In this document: one piece after another, positions 42,162 to 52,035 of the stretch
Numbering within the stretch: the first letter of the stretch is position 1
How the letters are laid out: every line of letters starts with the position of its first letter
DNA from: Nitricoxidireducens sp046726235
GTDB taxonomy: Bacteria; Pseudomonadota; Gammaproteobacteria; Burkholderiales; Rhodocyclaceae
Reading direction: 5' to 3'
Assembly (NCBI GenBank): GCA_046726235.1
Contig: JBKPAD010000001.1
Coordinates: 372,001-436,000 of the forward strand
DNA: 64,000 nucleotides
Notes under the pieces: model-generated
Told to the model about the DNA's origin: nothing
The model's database searches: none
The model's input: only the letters and a program-made list of their open reading frames with translations
Position numbers and translations under genes: made by a program

Positions 42162-43850
42162 TTAGACGAATTCGCGCACGAACAGCAGGACGACGACCAG
42201 CGAACCGACGGCTTTCAACGTGCCGACGATGCCGCCGATGATCAGCGGCTTGCCGCCTGCCTGCTTGAGCGCCTTGGTCGTGATCTGCATGCCTAGGCCG
42301 ATGAGGCCGAAGGCGAACAGCCAGGCGATCCAGTCGCGATAGGCGCGGATGATCTTCGAATCGTGCCAGGCGGCCTTGCTCGCCTTGTCGATCGCCGCCT
42401 TGGCGAGCGGCTCGCTGCTGCCTTCGCGCTTGGCGACGCCCTTCAGCGTGCTGTCCTGCTCGCGGCTGGTCAGCTTGCGGTTGGCGATCAGGTCCTGCAG
42501 CGCCTTGGTCTCGATGGCGTCCTTGGCCTTGGGCAGCACGGCTTCTAGGCCGCGCGTCTCCTTCGGCCGGAGCAGGCTTTCCTCCTTGACCTGCTCGCCG
42601 CTGAAGTACTTGCCCTGGTAGTGGCCGGCGGGCGCGAACAGGCCCATCGACGACAGCGCGAACATGGCGATGAAGCCGAGCACGAACAGCGGGAACTTGG
42701 CGACCAGCACCTGCTTGAGGTCGACCGCCTCGGCGCTTTCCTCGTGCTTGACGTACCAGGCAGCGAGCCAGAGCACGATGATCGGCAGGAACAGCACGCG
42801 CGTGATGTTGAAGATCTCGGCGACCTTCAGCGTCTCGATGCCCTTGGAGTCGAAGGCCAGCGCCGCGCCGGCGACCTGCGCCGAGTTGAGGATGCCGGTG
42901 CCGGCCCAGGCGCCGAACTGCACCGGACCCATGCCGAGGATCTGGCCGACGGTCGGGAACAGGAACATGCAGCCCACGCCCCAGATCAGGACGGTGCCGA
43001 TGGTGTAGGCGATCTCGACCGCCTTCGCCTGCACCACCGGCGCCGCGGCGACCGAGGCCGAGACGCCGCAGACGCCGACGCCGGCCGAGAGGATGCCGGT
43101 CATCGAGTTGCCGGCGTTCATGCGCTTGCCCATGAACAGCACCAGGCCGACCGAGCCGAGCACGAAGATGCCGATCATCACCACCGACAGCAGGCCGAGC
43201 TGCGCCAGTTCGGCGGCGCTGTAGAGCGTACCGAGCAGAATGACGCCGGTCTTGAGGAAGAAGCGCGAGGTGCGCACGCCGTTCGCCGCCCAGTCAGGAA
43301 TCTTGAAGACGTTGACCACGACGATGCCGATGACGATGCCCAGCACCACGTAGTTCAAGTTGAAGATCTTCGCGAAGTCCCACGACAGGATGCCGGCGTC
43401 CTGCGTCATCTTGCCCCAGTTGGCGAAGGTGGGGTCGAGGCCCCAGCGCACGACGAAGGCGATCGCGAGCAGGTAGGCGATGCCCGGGAACACCGAGAGG
43501 TAGTAGTCGGCATGGCCGATCTGCGACGGCTTCAGCAGCACGGCGAGGCCGAGCACCGCGAACAGGCCGCCGAAGATGAACGACAGCTTCGCCTGCTCGG
43601 CCTTGACGTGGTCGAACTTCGACGCCGGCATCTTCATCTGCGGCGCCGGCTTGCCCTCCTCCTGCGCCATCTCGGTGGCGACGCGGAGTTCCGCCTCGAA
43701 CTTCTCCTTGACCTTGACGTGATCGGACCAGGCGCTGCGCTGCAGCCACTTCTGCGCGTCGTCCACGCTGCCGCTGACGTTGAGCCAGCCCCACAACAGC
43801 ATCGCGGCGCCGATGATCAGCAGCGCCGGTGATTTCTTCGTGTACACCAT
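42162..43850 (-). CDS. YeiH/YadS-type putative sulfate exporter family membrane protein (enlarged)
   Basis: A 562-residue polytopic protein whose core (LKTGVILLGTLYSAAELAQLG, GVGVCGVSASVAAAPVV, WAGTGILNSAQVAGAAL) is that of the YeiH family (PF03601). Typical members have about 340 residues; here there is an N-terminal hydrophobic segment plus a charged loop (residues 30-85), and a second charged insert (about residues 420-515) before the last helices. The substrate is unproven for the family. The operon continues with the 41-residue protein, UspA and the SRPBCC-like protein. A rhodanese gene precedes it on the same strand. Confidence 0.85.
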   Translation of the reverse strand: MVYTKKSPALLIIGAAMLLWGWLNVSGSVDDAQKWLQRSAWSDHVKVKEKFEAELRVATEMAQEEGKPAPQMKMPASKFDHVKAEQAKLSFIFGGLFAVLGLAVLLKPSQIGHADYYLSVFPGIAYLLAIAFVVRWGLDPTFANWGKMTQDAGILSWDFAKIFNLNYVVLGIVIGIVVVNVFKIPDWAANGVRTSRFFLKTGVILLGTLYSAAELAQLGLLSVVMIGIFVLGSVGLVLFMGKRMNAGNSMTGILSAGVGVCGVSASVAAAPVVQAKAVEIAYTIGTVLIWGVGCMFLFPTVGQILGMGPVQFGAWAGTGILNSAQVAGAALAFDSKGIETLKVAEIFNITRVLFLPIIVLWLAAWYVKHEESAEAVDLKQVLVAKFPLFVLGFIAMFALSSMGLFAPAGHYQGKYFSGEQVKEESLLRPKETRGLEAVLPKAKDAIETKALQDLIANRKLTSREQDSTLKGVAKREGSSEPLAKAAIDKASKAAWHDSKIIRAYRDWIAWLFAFGLIGLGMQITTKALKQAGGKPLIIGGIVGTLKAVGSLVVVLLFVREFV

Positions 43851-43877
43851 GGCATTTCCCCTTTTCAGTTCACCACG

Positions 43878-43904
43878 GAAAAGCCCCGGCGCTGGGCCGG
43901 GGCT
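43878..43904 (-). terminator. Terminator between the rhodanese gene and the YeiH gene
   Basis: Hairpin with perfect 9-bp arms (43882-43890 and 43896-43904), followed on the minus strand by TTTT. It ends the rhodanese transcript just before the YeiH start. Confidence 0.8.
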
Positions 43905-43919
43905 CGACGGACGAGTGAC

Positions 43920-44369
43920 TTACTCGATCGGCAGCTTGCGCGCCTTCCAGTCGGGGAATCCGCTGCGGTACCAGTGAACGTTCTTGTAGCCGGCCTTGGC
44001 GAGGACCACCGCGGCCTTGTAGGACTTCCAGCAGCTGCCGGCGTTGCAGAACACGACGATGGTGGCGTTCTTGTCGGCCAGCTTGCCCATGTCGAACTTG
44101 TCCTGCGCCGGGTCGAAGGCGGCGTCCTTCGCGCTCTTCTCGGGATCGTAGGGAACGTTGATCGCGCCCTTGATCGTGCCCTCGGCGTACTCGCTGGCAC
44201 GGCGCGTGTCGACGACGGTTGCGCCCTTGGCCTGCAGCGCCTGCACGTCCTTGGCCTCGACCAGTTTGATGCCGGCGGGCGCCGTGGTGGGCGTCTCCTG
44301 CGCGGCGGCGGTGCCGATCAATCCGGTTAGCGCGAGAGCCAGCAGCAGGTGCTTGATGACGTTCTTCAT
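43920..44369 (-). CDS. Secreted rhodanese-like domain protein
   Basis: A 149-residue periplasmic protein: signal peptide (residues 1-21, cleavage near TAAAQE) and one rhodanese domain with the active-site Cys in VVFCNAGSCWKS, and VVDTRRASEYAEGTIKGAINVP as the CH2A-type segment. A sulfur-transfer or sulfane-sulfur handling role fits the neighbouring sulfate/sulfite-type transporter, but this is contextual. The start at 44369 has a good ribosome binding site (aggaag). Confidence 0.88.
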   Translation of the reverse strand: MKNVIKHLLLALALTGLIGTAAAQETPTTAPAGIKLVEAKDVQALQAKGATVVDTRRASEYAEGTIKGAINVPYDPEKSAKDAAFDPAQDKFDMGKLADKNATIVVFCNAGSCWKSYKAAVVLAKAGYKNVHWYRSGFPDWKARKLPIE

Positions 44370-44399
44370 TGGGTCTTCCTCCTCGTTGTCGTTGTCAGG

Positions 44400-44417
44400 G
44401 CGCGGATGCATCCGCGC
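44400..44417. promoter_or_regulatory. 18-bp perfect palindrome upstream of the rhodanese gene
   Basis: The sequence gcgcggatgcatccgcgc is its own reverse complement and lies 30 bases upstream of the rhodanese start, between the start and the candidate promoter. The position and symmetry suggest an operator for a dimeric regulator. Confidence 0.45.
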
Positions 44418-44448
44418 TCTCCCTTCCGGCTTGTCTTGCCGGACGCGG

Positions 44449-44479
44449 CATATAACCCCGAACCGGGTCAAGGCGTCAA
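44449..44479 (-). promoter_or_regulatory. Candidate promoter of the rhodanese gene
   Basis: On the minus strand TTGACG (plus 44474-44479) and TATATG (44449-44454) with a rather long 19-base spacer. Weak call, though the position relative to the palindrome and gene is sensible. Confidence 0.35.
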
Positions 44480-44612
44480 GCGAACACTTGTGGTAATGGC
44501 TCAATCAATGATTCGAATGGCGCGCGGCATGACCGCCTTTGCGTATGATCCCCACTCGAATAACGATTATTAGCGGCGCCGACGAGTGCCGCGAGAGAAG
44601 GCGGAGACATCA

Positions 44613-46241
44613 ATGCTCGACAATCTATCGATCCGCGGGCGTCTGCTCGCAGCCGTCGCCATGGCGATCGGCTTCCTGACCCTGCTGGCAGGCGTCAATC
44701 TCTACGGCCAGCAGCGGGCCAGCGGCGCGCTCGCCGACGTGCAGACGCGGGCCGTCCAGCCCCTGCTGGCGGTGCAGGAAATCGACCACGGCCTGCGCGA
44801 GGTCCGCTTCTTCATCGCCGGCGTCATCCTCGACGCGATCTCCGCCAACGGCGGGCGCGCCCAGCTCAAGGAAGTGCGCGAGCGCCTGCCGGCGGCGTGG
44901 CAGGAATTCAGGCAGGGCTTCGCCGCCGCCGACGCCGGCGAGGAGGAACGCAAGCTCGTCGAAGACATCGGCAAGGAACTCGAGGGCATCCGCCCGCTGC
45001 TCGACGAACTCGATACCGCCTATGCCGCGGAAGACAAGGCTGCGCTGACGGCGATCCTGCAGAACAAGTGGCCGCTGGTGCAGAAGCGGCTCGTCAAGCC
45101 GCTGTCCCAGCTGATTCCCGCACGCGCCGCTGCCGTCAAGACGACGTTCGAGGCGAGCACCGCCGAGGGACGCCGGCTCAACACGCTGTCGATCGCAGCC
45201 TACGCGGCCTGCGTCGCGGCGCTCGCGCTGCTGATGCTGCCGCTGATCCGCTCGATGTCGCACGCCATCGGTGAGCTCAAGGCCGTGCTGGCGCGCGTCG
45301 CCGAAGGCGAACTGGACGTGCACCCCGACGTGAAGCGCGGCGACGAACTCGGCGACATGGCGCGCTCGCTCGACGCCACCATCCGGCGCCTGCACGACAT
45401 CATCCACGGCGTGCAGCGCACCGCCAACACGCTGGCCGACACCTCGCGCGAACTGTCGCACGAACTCGACGAGCTGATGGAGCGTGGCAAGCTGCGCGCC
45501 GCGGCGATGGCGCGCACCTCGTCGTCGATCGAGCAGGTCAGCTCGGCGTCGCGCGAAATCGCCGCCGGGTCCGGCGAGGTGGCCGAGGCCTCCGGCGACG
45601 CGCGTGCGATCGCCGTCAACGGCAACACCCACATGGAAGCGAGCATCGCGGCGACCCGGCGCGTCGAGACTGCCGTCGACGGCTCGACCGACGTCATCAC
45701 CGAACTCTCGGCGGCGACCGACCGCATCAACGAAGTGACGCAGGTGATCCGCGAGATCGCCGACCAGACCAACCTGCTGGCGCTCAATGCGGCGATCGAG
45801 GCGGCACGGGCCGGCGAACAGGGCCGCGGTTTCGCGGTCGTCGCCGACGAGGTGCGCAAGCTGGCCGAACGCACCTCGGCCTCGACCGCGGACATCGCCG
45901 CCACCGTCGAAACCATCCGCGCGAAGACTTCCTCGGCCGTCGAGGCGATGTCCCGCGTGCACACCGAAGTGGCGGATGGCGTGCGCTACAACGAGGAGAC
46001 CCGGGCGACCCTGGATGGCATCGTCTCCGCCTTCGAGCGCGTCACCGGGCTGGCGGGGCGCATCGCCGACGCGACGCGGCAGCAGATGTCGGCAAGCGAC
46101 GACACCGTGCGCGAGATGGGCCAGGTCTCGGCGATGAGCAGCGAGAACGCCGCGGCGCTCGATCGGGTGGATGCCGTCACGCGCAACGTCGCCGACATGG
46201 CGCAGGAACTGCAGCAGCTCGTCGGCCGCTTCCGCGTCTGA
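44613..46241 (+). CDS. Methyl-accepting chemotaxis protein
   Basis: A 542-residue chemoreceptor: membrane helices at about residues 10-30 and 193-213, a periplasmic helical sensor of the four-helix-bundle type (about residues 31-192), HAMP (about 214-270) and a signalling domain with the conserved EIADQTNLLALNAAIEAARAG tip (split here over the hairpin). No heme motif, no C-terminal pentapeptide. The start at 44613 has a gcggag ribosome site. Ligand unknown. Confidence 0.92.
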   Translation: MLDNLSIRGRLLAAVAMAIGFLTLLAGVNLYGQQRASGALADVQTRAVQPLLAVQEIDHGLREVRFFIAGVILDAISANGGRAQLKEVRERLPAAWQEFRQGFAAADAGEEERKLVEDIGKELEGIRPLLDELDTAYAAEDKAALTAILQNKWPLVQKRLVKPLSQLIPARAAAVKTTFEASTAEGRRLNTLSIAAYAACVAALALLMLPLIRSMSHAIGELKAVLARVAEGELDVHPDVKRGDELGDMARSLDATIRRLHDIIHGVQRTANTLADTSRELSHELDELMERGKLRAAAMARTSSSIEQVSSASREIAAGSGEVAEASGDARAIAVNGNTHMEASIAATRRVETAVDGSTDVITELSAATDRINEVTQVIREIADQTNLLALNAAIEAARAGEQGRGFAVVADEVRKLAERTSASTADIAATVETIRAKTSSAVEAMSRVHTEVADGVRYNEETRATLDGIVSAFERVTGLAGRIADATRQQMSASDDTVREMGQVSAMSSENAAALDRVDAVTRNVADMAQELQQLVGRFRV

Positions 46242-46258
46242 CGCGGACGGCGGAAAAC

Positions 46259-46285
46259 AAAAAACCCGGCCGGAGCCGGGTTTTT
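46259..46285. terminator. Bidirectional terminator between the chemoreceptor and cytochrome c
   Basis: Perfect hairpin (aaaaaacccggc, loop cgga, gccgggttttt) with A- and T-tracts on either side, serving both convergent genes. Confidence 0.9.
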
Positions 46286-46301
46286 CTGGACTGCGCGGCG
46301 A

Positions 46302-46615
46302 TTACTTCGCGCCGGCGAGAATCCACTTCACGAGGGTCTTGGCATCGGCTTCGGTCAGCGCGGCGTTGCCACCCTTCGGGGGCATCGGGACGGTGCCCCA
46401 CGTGCCGGAACCACCCTTCATGACCTTGTCGACGAGCTTGGCTTCGTCGGCGGGCTTGTACTTCTTGGCGACTTCTTGGTACGCCGGGCCGACGACCTTC
46501 TTGTCGACGGCGTGGCAGGCCATGCAGTTGCTCTTCTTGGCCAGATCGAGGTTGGCGAGGGCGGGGGTGGCGACCAGCGCGGTCGCGGCCAGAGCGGCAG
46601 CAGCGAACAGTTTCA

Positions 46616-46616
<1 letters not shown>
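46302..46616 (-). CDS. Class I cytochrome c (c551/c552 type)
   Basis: A 104-residue periplasmic monoheme cytochrome: signal peptide (residues 1-21), heme site NCMACHAVD and the Met ligand region TVPMPPKGG, both typical of c551/c552 (electron donor to nitrite reductase or peroxidases). Unlike the two monoheme proteins of the electron-transfer locus it has the classical Met ligand. Its ATG overlaps the yyaL stop (TAATG), so it is co-translated with that gene. Confidence 0.93.
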
Positions 46617-48666
<2,050 letters not shown>

Positions 48667-48667
<1 letters not shown>

Positions 48668-48690
48668 GGAGCCTCCGGTCGGAGGCTCCA
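48667..48690 (-). promoter_or_regulatory. Perfect 10-bp hairpin overlapping the yyaL ribosome binding site and start codon
   Basis: Arms 48667-48676 and 48681-48690 (tggagcctcc / ggaggctcca), loop of four. Read on the minus strand, the second arm contains the GGAGG ribosome site and ends at the first base of the ATG. A TATAGT hexamer lies just upstream, so a very short leader could start inside the first arm and leave the hairpin incomplete. Confidence 0.5.
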
Positions 48691-48729
48691 CTATAGCCGA
48701 TTAATTTTGTCGGGAATGTGGCCCGCGCC

Positions 48730-49311
48730 TCAGGGCATCAGTTCCTTGAGCAGGCTGTCGACGTCCTTCTGCGACAGGCGCTGGTCTTCGGTCGGGCCGC
48801 CGGCCTCGACCACGATGATGGCGCCGACGAGCGCCTTCATGGCCTTGCGCAGCGCCTGGCCGGCGAGATCCTGGAATTCCTGTGCGACCATGATGTTCGT
48901 CAGGTGGCCGCTGACGCTGCGCAGCGCTTCCTCGAGCTGCTTGCGGCTCCAGTCCTTGCCGAGCGTGTCGAGCGCGCCGCCGACGAGTTGCTTCGCGTAC
49001 TCCGCTTCCATCAGCGACTTGGTCGCCGCTTCGGCCGTCATGCGTTCGACGTTGCCGAGGATGGTCGAGACTTCCTTCGGGTTGCCGGCGGCGCCCTTGC
49101 CGATGTCCTTGGCGGCCTTGTTCAGTTCCTTGGCGAGCGCCTTGAGCTCGAGCAGGACGTTGCCCGTCTCCGCCTTGCCCTTGGCCGCCGACTTTTTCTT
49201 CACCGCCGTCTTCGCCGCCGGCGCCTTGCGTGCGGCTGGCTTGGCGGCGCCGCGCGCCGTCGTCGTTGCGCTGCTCCTGCCCCCCTTGGACGGCTTGCTC
49301 GATGCTTTCAT
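48730..49311 (-). CDS. cheZ: Chemotaxis protein phosphatase CheZ
   Basis: A 193-residue protein: the first 50 residues are Lys/Ala-rich and disordered, the rest is a long helical hairpin. The catalytic motif VAQEFQDLAGQALRK retains the Asp and Gln that dephosphorylate CheY-P, and the C-terminus (SQKDVDSLLKELMP) is the CheY-binding peptide. It follows cheY after two bases. Confidence 0.92.
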   Translation of the reverse strand: MKASSKPSKGGRSSATTTARGAAKPAARKAPAAKTAVKKKSAAKGKAETGNVLLELKALAKELNKAAKDIGKGAAGNPKEVSTILGNVERMTAEAATKSLMEAEYAKQLVGGALDTLGKDWSRKQLEEALRSVSGHLTNIMVAQEFQDLAGQALRKAMKALVGAIIVVEAGGPTEDQRLSQKDVDSLLKELMP

Positions 49312-49313
49312 GC

Positions 49314-49706
49314 TCAGACCCCCATCTTGTCGAAGATTTTTTCGAACTTCTCCTGCAGCGTCGCGGCCGTGAAGGGCTTGACGATGTAGCCCGACGCGCC
49401 GGCCTGCGCGGCGGCGATGATGTTTTCCTTTTTCGCCTCGGCGGTGATCATCAGCACGGGCAGGTGCTTGAGGTTCGGGTCGGCGCGCACGCTCTGGAGC
49501 AGCGTCAGGCCGTCCATGTTCGGCATGTTCCAGTCGGACACGACGAAGTCGAACTTGCTTTCGCGCAGCTTGGACAGCGCGACCATGCCGTCCTCGGCTT
49601 CGTCGACGTTGTTGAAGCCGAGCTCCTTCAGCAGGTTGCGCACGATGCGGCGCATGGTCGAGAAGTCGTCGACGACGAGGAATTTGAGTGCGGTTCTGTC
49701 AGCCAT
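49314..49706 (-). CDS. cheY: Chemotaxis response regulator CheY
   Basis: A 130-residue single receiver domain: acidic pocket (LVVDDFSTMRRIVRN), phospho-acceptor Asp in VVSDWNMPNMDG, Thr in MITAEAK and Lys in YIVKPFTAATL. The start at 49706 gives the standard length. Divergent from the bacteriohemerythrin gene. Confidence 0.96.
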   Translation of the reverse strand: MADRTALKFLVVDDFSTMRRIVRNLLKELGFNNVDEAEDGMVALSKLRESKFDFVVSDWNMPNMDGLTLLQSVRADPNLKHLPVLMITAEAKKENIIAAAQAGASGYIVKPFTAATLQEKFEKIFDKMGV

Positions 49707-49818
49707 GCAACCGGTCTCCCTAAGAAGCCGCGAACATATCATCAAAACGGCATGGATGCTTAGGCCGGACGCGGGCGGAGTAGACTGGCGGACCACAGAT
49801 AACCGTCCCCGACCCCCG

Positions 49819-50238
49819 ATGGAAAACTGGCCTCAATTCGATTCAAGCTGCCTGCTCGGCATCGATGCCGTCGACCGGCAGCATCGCCGGCTGTTCGAGA
49901 TCGCCGGCCGCGTATATGACAACCTCTCCGGCGGCGAGGAGGCGCAAGCCGCGGCGACACGCGCCGCCGCCGAGCTGCTCGACTACACGGCGACGCACTT
50001 CGCGGACGAGGAGGCGCTGATGCAAGGCGCCGGCTATCCGGACCTCGAGGCGCATCGCCGCGAGCACGCCGAGCTGCTGTCGAAGGTGCACGACATGGAT
50101 ATGCGCGCCGGCTTCGGCGAACGCAGCCTGCCGGCGGAAATGAGCCGCTTCCTGCTCGCATGGCTGGTCGGCCACATCCAGACCAGCGACCGGAAATTCG
50201 GCGAGCATCTCGCCGCACAGCAAGGGAAGAACACATGA
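49819..50238 (+). CDS. Bacteriohemerythrin
   Basis: A 139-residue hemerythrin-domain protein with the di-iron ligands: His in AVDRQHRRLFE, HFADEEALM, HRREHAELL and HIQTSDRKF. Such proteins bind oxygen, in motile microaerophiles often for sensing or delivery. It overlaps the STAS gene by four bases and is divergent from cheY-cheZ, hinting at oxygen-linked control of motility (inference). Confidence 0.92.
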   Translation: MENWPQFDSSCLLGIDAVDRQHRRLFEIAGRVYDNLSGGEEAQAAATRAAAELLDYTATHFADEEALMQGAGYPDLEAHRREHAELLSKVHDMDMRAGFGERSLPAEMSRFLLAWLVGHIQTSDRKFGEHLAAQQGKNT

Positions 50239-50540
50239 CGATCAGCCGGACCACGCGCGACACAACCGAAGTCATCCGCATCGAAGGGCGTTTCGATTTC
50301 GCCACCCACCGCGAATTTCGCGAGGCCCTCAAGACCGCCCTCGCCGACGAGCGGACGAAGGAAGTCGTGATCGACCTCGCCGCCACACAGTACATCGACA
50401 GTTCGGCGCTCGGCATGCTGCTGCTGTCGCTCGAGAACGCCAAGGCGGCCGGCAAGTCGCTGGCCCTCGACCGGCCGGCGGGCGCGGTCAAGCAGGTGCT
50501 CGACATCGCCAACTTCCAGCGCCTGTTCTCGATCCGCTAG
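50235..50540 (+). CDS. STAS-domain anti-sigma factor antagonist
   Basis: A 101-residue STAS protein with the phosphorylatable Ser in YIDSSALGMLLLSLE. Such proteins sequester anti-sigma kinases in partner-switching systems; no kinase or phosphatase gene is in the window. Translationally coupled to the bacteriohemerythrin. Confidence 0.9.
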   Translation: MTISRTTRDTTEVIRIEGRFDFATHREFREALKTALADERTKEVVIDLAATQYIDSSALGMLLLSLENAKAAGKSLALDRPAGAVKQVLDIANFQRLFSIR

Positions 50541-50548
50541 TCATGTGA

Positions 50549-50571
50549 GGCGCCGGCCGTCGGCCGGCGCC
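50549..50571. terminator. Perfect 10-bp hairpin between convergent genes
   Basis: ggcgccggcc, loop gtc, ggccggcgcc. No T-tract. It lies between the STAS stop and the stop of the minus-strand gene at 50574. Confidence 0.55.
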
Positions 50572-50573
50572 GT

Positions 50574-50993
50574 TCAGCCGAAGATCGCGCGCCACCAGCG
50601 CTGCCGGCCCTGCGGCAGCGGTTGCTGCGGCTTGAGGTCGTCGGGCGGCACGCGGCTCATGATCCAGCCCGGCAGCGGCGGATTGGTCGAGAAGCCGCAG
50701 GAGATGCCGAGATTGTTCGGGTCGTAGATCTTCACGAACGACGGCCGCTCGAGGTCGTCGGCGTAAACGATGCCGCAGTAGTCGTGGCGGTGCTCGTCGC
50801 GCAGCAGCGCATCGACGCGCTCGATGAATGCGGTCGTCGCCGCCGCGGGCGAAGGCTCGGCCGGCACAGCTTCGCCGACGGCATAGAGGTACCAGCCCTC
50901 GGTTTCCATGCGGCCCCAGAAGGCGCTCAGTTGCTCCCACGACATCACCGACCAGAGGCGGCCGCGGTAGAACTGCTGGAAGGGTGTCGTCAT
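50574..50993 (-). CDS. Hypothetical protein
   Basis: A 139-residue soluble protein without signal peptide; Trp-rich (SWEQLSAFWGRMETEGWYLY) and ending in RQRWWRAIFG. No family recognised. It starts four bases after the OmpA-like lipoprotein stop on the same strand, so it is probably the last gene of the ilvD-FecR-OmpA unit. Confidence 0.7.
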   Translation of the reverse strand: MTTPFQQFYRGRLWSVMSWEQLSAFWGRMETEGWYLYAVGEAVPAEPSPAAATTAFIERVDALLRDEHRHDYCGIVYADDLERPSFVKIYDPNNLGISCGFSTNPPLPGWIMSRVPPDDLKPQQPLPQGRQRWWRAIFG

Positions 50994-50997
50994 GGCG

Positions 50998-51582
50998 TCA
51001 GCGCAGCTTGATCTCGACGCGCCGGTTGCGCGGCTCCGGCACGCCGGGGCGCGTCGCCACCAGCGGCTCGCGCGCGCCGCGGCCGACGACCTGAATCTGC
51101 TCGCGCGGAATGCCGGCGGCCACCAGGATGTCGCGCACGCGGTTGGCGCGGTCGAGCGAGAGCTTGTCGTTGTAGGTCGGGTCGCCGACGGCGTCGGTGT
51201 GGCCGCTGACGACGACCTCGGGCGCGGCGAAGCGCTTGAGGTCGCTCTGGATGCCCGGCACCAGCGCGCGCGACTGCGCCGTCAGGCGGTCGCTGCCGAA
51301 CTCGAAGTTCAGCGTCAGGCGTTGCGGTCGCGCCGGCAGGCCTTCGAGCACCGTGCCGTAGCGTTCGGCGACGGCGGCCGCGTCGGTCTTCTCGATCGCC
51401 GCGCGCTTGCCTTCGACGCGGGCGACGGCATACGCCTCGCGCAGTTCCGCCGTGCCGGCCTCGGTACGCACCTCGATGACGCCGACCCTGCCGTCGGCGT
51501 CGGGCAGCAGGACGATGCGCTCGCGTCCCCCGCAGCCGGCCAGGGCGAGAATCGCCAGCGCGATGAGCGGCCGCTTAATCAC
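50998..51582 (-). CDS. OmpA-family peptidoglycan-binding lipoprotein
   Basis: A 194-residue lipoprotein: lipobox ALAGC17 and a C-terminal OmpA-like domain (residues 90-190; NFEFGSDRLT, VSGHTDAVGDPTYNDKLS, RANRVRDIL). GTG start at 51582; it overlaps the end of the FecR-domain gene by eight bases. Confidence 0.9.
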   Translation of the reverse strand: MIKRPLIALAILALAGCGGRERIVLLPDADGRVGVIEVRTEAGTAELREAYAVARVEGKRAAIEKTDAAAVAERYGTVLEGLPARPQRLTLNFEFGSDRLTAQSRALVPGIQSDLKRFAAPEVVVSGHTDAVGDPTYNDKLSLDRANRVRDILVAAGIPREQIQVVGRGAREPLVATRPGVPEPRNRRVEIKLR

Positions 51583-52033
51583 CCGTCGTCTCGACCTCGA
51601 CCACGAACTCGGTGCCGCGGATGCCGATCGTCGCCGTCGGCGTCGTCACGCGCATCGCTGCCGCATTGGCTTTCGCCACCAGGCCCGAGACCATCGCGGT
51701 CACGCCGCGCAGCACCGAGACGACGACGCTGCCCGACTGCGTCGCCGGGTCGAAGGCGAATTCCGCCACCGCCACCTGGCTGCGCGGGCCGGTCGAGATC
51801 AGCGTGTCGTCGCGCAAGGTCACCGCGACGCGGCTGTCCTTGGCGGTCGTCAGCTTGTCCTTCGGCATCACCTTGTCGCCGACGGCGACGGGCAGCATCT
51901 TGCCGTCGCGCTCCAGCGTCACCGTGCCTTCGACGGCCTTGACGGTGCCGGCCCAGTCCTCGGCGGCCGACGCAGGCGCCGCGCACAGCGCGGCGGCCAA
52001 CAGCAGGGCGAAGAAACGGCGCGTGGTTTTCAT
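51575..52033 (-). CDS. Periplasmic FecR-domain protein
   Basis: A 152-residue secreted protein: signal peptide (residues 1-23) and one FecR domain (LTTAKDSRVAVTLRDDTLIS, PTATIGIRGTEFVVEV). This stand-alone form is common beside OmpA-type lipoproteins and has no sigma factor or TonB receptor here. It begins two bases after ilvD. Confidence 0.88.
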   Translation of the reverse strand: MKTTRRFFALLLAAALCAAPASAAEDWAGTVKAVEGTVTLERDGKMLPVAVGDKVMPKDKLTTAKDSRVAVTLRDDTLISTGPRSQVAVAEFAFDPATQSGSVVVSVLRGVTAMVSGLVAKANAAAMRVTTPTATIGIRGTEFVVEVETTGD

Positions 52034-52035
52034 GG

